Of a stretch of 7,279 nt of DNA, positions 5,217 to 7,279 are shown piece after piece (the first letter of the stretch is position 1; each line of letters starts with the position of its first letter). The stretch comes from Bacteroidota bacterium (lineage in GTDB: Bacteria > Bacteroidota > Rhodothermia > Rhodothermales > Rubricoccaceae): contig JADFLK010000104.1 in assembly GCA_022564455.1 (NCBI GenBank), positions 1 through 7,279 of the forward strand. The letters run 5' to 3'. The position numbers were made by a program, and so were the translations under genes. The notes beneath the pieces are model-generated. The model was not told where the DNA came from, did no database searches, and saw only the letters and a list, made by a program, of their open reading frames with translations.

Positions 5217-6542
5217 ATGACCGGCCACTCCGCCTTTACCTTCATCCAATCCTCCTCCGGTATTGAGGAATACCGTCATCTAAAGAATGGTTTGACGGTT
5301 CTTCTTCTGCCCGAAGCCGCCGCGCCCGTAGCCACGTTCATGGTTACGTACCGAGTAGGCAGCCGAAACGAGGGGGCTGGAATGACCGGCGCGACGCACT
5401 TGCTTGAGCACCTGATGTTCAAGGGGACGGAGCGCTTCAACAAGGACAACGGCACGAGCATTTTTTCGGTTCTCCAGCGCGTGGGCGCCGAGATGAACGC
5501 GACGACATCGTACGACCGCACCAACTACTTCGAGTTGGTTCCGAGCGAGCACCTTCCTCTGGCCATCGAGATCGAGGCGGATCGGATGCGCGGCGCCCGC
5601 GTACGCGACGAGGATCTGGCCGACGAGCGGACCGTGGTGCTCAACGAACTGGATCGGGGCGAGAACGAGCCGCTTCAGAAGCTGCTGCACGCAGTCTTTG
5701 CCACGGCCTACTTTGCCCATCCGTACGGGCATCCCGTTATTGGCTGGCGGTCGGATGTGGAGACCGTTACCGCCGAAGGCCTCCGCCACTTCTACGACAC
5801 GTACTACTGGCCGCAGAATGCAACGGTCTCCGTCATCGGGCAGTTCGACAAAAAGGAGGCTCTGGACTTGATTGAGGCCGGTTTTGGTGGTCTTGCAGCC
5901 GGTCCGGAAGACACCGTGGACGTCCGCGAAACCACCACGCGCGAGCCCGAGCAGATCGGAGAGCGCCGTGTGGTGGTGAAGCAGGCCGGACAGTTGGGGA
6001 TGGTTTTGCTGGCCTGGAAAGCTCCCGCCGGCCTCGACGAAGACGCCGACGCTCTTGACGTACTCAGCCAGATTCTCTCCGGCGGCAAGAGCTCGCGCCT
6101 CTACCGAAAGCTCACGGACGCCGGCCTCACCACGCACGCCGGGGCGTTCTTCCCGCGCCTCCGCGATCCGGGTCTGTTTGCGATCTACTCGATGCTCACA
6201 CCTGGAACTTCGCACGAGGAGGTGGAAGCCGAAATGCGAGCAGCCGCAGCCGAGGTCGTAGACGAGGGCGTCACCGAAGCCGAGTTGGCCCGTGCCCGAA
6301 GGCAGGTGGTGGCCGAAGAGGCGTACGGACGGGACGGCCCGCAGGCCGTGGCGGCTCGCCTCAACGAGGCCATCGCTGTGGGCGACTGGAAGCTCTTTAC
6401 CGAGTACCGCGAGCGCATCGAGGCCGTGACGGCCGAGGCCATCCGGGAAGCCGCTGCGCGTGTTTTTTCGGATGACCGCCTGACGGTCGGCTGGTACGTG
6501 CCCACCGATCCGAACGGTCAATCCTCTTCTGAAACAGCCTGA
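5217..6542 (+). CDS. M16 family zinc metallopeptidase
   Basis: Single-domain-pair M16 (pitrilysin/processing-peptidase type) protease of 441 residues, expected to cleave peptides inside a closed clamshell chamber. ATG 5217 (MTGHSAFTFIQSSSG) is preferred; the frame is open back to ATG 5103, but those 38 residues look non-coding and unlike the family. No signal peptide is seen, so a cytoplasmic place is likely. Numbered from 5217, the inverted zinc motif HxxEH is H61-LL-E64-H65 (GATHLLEHLMFKGTERF) and the third ligand is Glu144 in ERTVVLNELDRGENEP. YFAHPYGHPVIGW follows at about 166-177. The second half has the family's LSGGKSSRLYRKL (about 287-299). All catalytic residues are intact. Many bacteria pair an active M16 gene with a second, inactive one; here no partner is seen and the next gene is a decarboxylase. 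No Shine-Dalgarno site precedes ATG 5217. Its substrate is unknown. Confidence 0.94.
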   Translation: MTGHSAFTFIQSSSGIEEYRHLKNGLTVLLLPEAAAPVATFMVTYRVGSRNEGAGMTGATHLLEHLMFKGTERFNKDNGTSIFSVLQRVGAEMNATTSYDRTNYFELVPSEHLPLAIEIEADRMRGARVRDEDLADERTVVLNELDRGENEPLQKLLHAVFATAYFAHPYGHPVIGWRSDVETVTAEGLRHFYDTYYWPQNATVSVIGQFDKKEALDLIEAGFGGLAAGPEDTVDVRETTTREPEQIGERRVVVKQAGQLGMVLLAWKAPAGLDEDADALDVLSQILSGGKSSRLYRKLTDAGLTTHAGAFFPRLRDPGLFAIYSMLTPGTSHEEVEAEMRAAAAEVVDEGVTEAELARARRQVVAEEAYGRDGPQAVAARLNEAIAVGDWKLFTEYRERIEAVTAEAIREAAARVFSDDRLTVGWYVPTDPNGQSSSETA

Positions 6543-6546
6543 GGAA
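6540..6546 (+). promoter_or_regulatory. Ribosome-binding site of the decarboxylase gene
   Basis: TGAGGAA overlaps the TGA stop of the peptidase gene and lies 7 nt before GTG 6554. This fixes the unusual GTG start and suggests translational coupling. Confidence 0.6.
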
Positions 6547-6553
6547 ACATCTG

Positions 6554-7279
6554 GTGCCCCGTCGCTACCCGGACATCCGATCTCTTCTCGAGCAGGCCCA
6601 CGACACAATTGATCAGTGGGAGGCGTCGTTTGGGCCTTTTGAGAGGCATCCGACGATGTCGGTGGATGAGGAACGTCTGGGCACGGCATTGGAGGAATAC
6701 CTCGGCCGGTTGACGGCGCCGCCGGCGGACGATGGCGGCAACTACCCATTCTTCCATCCGCGCTACGCCGGGCAAATGCTGAAGCCGCCACACCCTGTGG
6801 CTATGGCAGCCTACACTGCTGCGATGCGCATCAACCCGAATAACCACGCGCTGGACGGTGGCCCTCCGACCGGCCAAATGGAGAAGGAAGTGGTCCGCGA
6901 TGTGGCTGCCATGTTCGGCCTGCCGGACGACCACCTCGGTCACCTCACCGGGGGAGGCACGATGGCGAACCTCGAAGCGCTGTTCGTGGCCCGCGAACTC
7001 CACCCCGACAAAGGCATCGCGTACAGCGCGGACGCCCACTATACGCACAGCAGAATGGCGCATATTCTGCGGATGGAAGCGCGTGCCGTCTCCGCTACGC
7101 CGGAGGGCCGGATTGACCTCAACGCGCTGGAAGACGTGCTGAAGACCGGCGACATCGGAACCGTGGTGCTTTCGGCTACCACGACAGGCCTCGGCGCCGT
7201 CGATCCGATTGCCGATGCGCTGCCGCTGCTCCGCCGGTATGGTGTTCGGCTGCACGTTGATGCCGCGTATGGAGGGTTC
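6554..7279 (+). CDS. PLP-dependent group II decarboxylase, partial (N-terminal half)
   Basis: The first 242 codons of a fold-type I pyridoxal-phosphate enzyme of the group II amino acid decarboxylase family (usually 450-500 residues); the gene runs off the right edge. It starts at GTG 6554, 11 bp after the peptidase stop, with TGAGGAA well placed upstream; no ATG is available nearby. Visible landmarks are NYPFFHPRYAGQMLKPPHP (about 63-81), HALDGGPPTGQMEKEVV (98-114), the phosphate-binding HLTGGGTMANLEALF (130-144), SADAHYTHSRMAHI with the His that usually stacks on the cofactor ring (162), SATTTGLGAVDPI (207-219), and HVDAAYGGF (234-242), whose Asp236 should bind the pyridine nitrogen. The Schiff-base lysine would lie about 60 residues beyond the window. 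The product is cytoplasmic. Some relatives are annotated as aminotransferases, so the amino acid substrate, and even decarboxylation itself, remain open. Confidence 0.92.
   Translation, partial: MPRRYPDIRSLLEQAHDTIDQWEASFGPFERHPTMSVDEERLGTALEEYLGRLTAPPADDGGNYPFFHPRYAGQMLKPPHPVAMAAYTAAMRINPNNHALDGGPPTGQMEKEVVRDVAAMFGLPDDHLGHLTGGGTMANLEALFVARELHPDKGIAYSADAHYTHSRMAHILRMEARAVSATPEGRIDLNALEDVLKTGDIGTVVLSATTTGLGAVDPIADALPLLRRYGVRLHVDAAYGGF

Noticed and set aside
5280..6791. A 503-codon open frame on the minus strand opposite the M16 peptidase and decarboxylase start
   Set aside because: The plus strand encodes clear families with catalytic motifs across this span. The antisense frame stays open because of GC-rich codon bias, and its product (Arg/Gly/His-rich) resembles nothing.
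6518..7255. A 245-codon minus-strand frame opposite the decarboxylase
   Set aside because: It is a shadow of the decarboxylase gene, whose motifs are in the plus frame.

Overview
The window looks like a fragment of a GC-rich Gram-negative genome. Lipobox and signal-peptide-bearing exported proteins, a mix of genes with and without Shine-Dalgarno sites, and the gene types (exported nucleotidase, single-domain M16 peptidase, group II decarboxylase) would fit a Rhodothermota or other Bacteroidota-like lineage. No RNA marker is present, so this placement is an inference of low to moderate confidence.

Layout from left to right. (a) 1-691, minus: the N-terminal 230 codons of a proline-rich then coiled-coil protein that runs off the left edge. 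I do not recognise it; its character is phage- or mobile-element-like. (b) 714-1247, plus: an unrecognised protein, Met/Thr/Ser-rich, with a lipocalin-like C-terminal feel, starting only 22 bp from the divergent ORF. (c) 1248-1356: an intergenic region between convergent genes, holding two perfect 26-bp palindromes. (d) 1357-5091, minus: a colinear run of five units. In transcription order these are a VOC/glyoxalase-like pseudogene (two frameshifts and one nonsense codon), a secreted DUF6265-like protein, a 39-codon N-terminal fragment of a second VOC copy, an NADPH:quinone oxidoreductase, and a lipoprotein 5'-nucleotidase/metallophosphoesterase. (e) 5092-5216: a divergent promoter region. (f) 5217-6542, plus: an M16 zinc peptidase, followed after 11 bp by (g) 6554 to the right edge, plus: the N-terminal half of a PLP-dependent group II decarboxylase.

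The M16 and decarboxylase genes look like one transcription unit: the ribosome-binding site of the second is built into the stop codon of the first. The minus cluster has short gaps (16-39 bp) from the VOC pseudogene to the oxidoreductase, and a larger gap of 88 bp before the nucleotidase. It reads as small stress, detoxification and housekeeping functions, not as one pathway.

I found no CRISPR array, tRNA, rRNA, transposase, integrase or recognisable defence system. The parts most worth a second look are the unknown left-edge ORF and its abrupt junction with the plus-strand gene, the paired palindromes, and the two decaying VOC copies.
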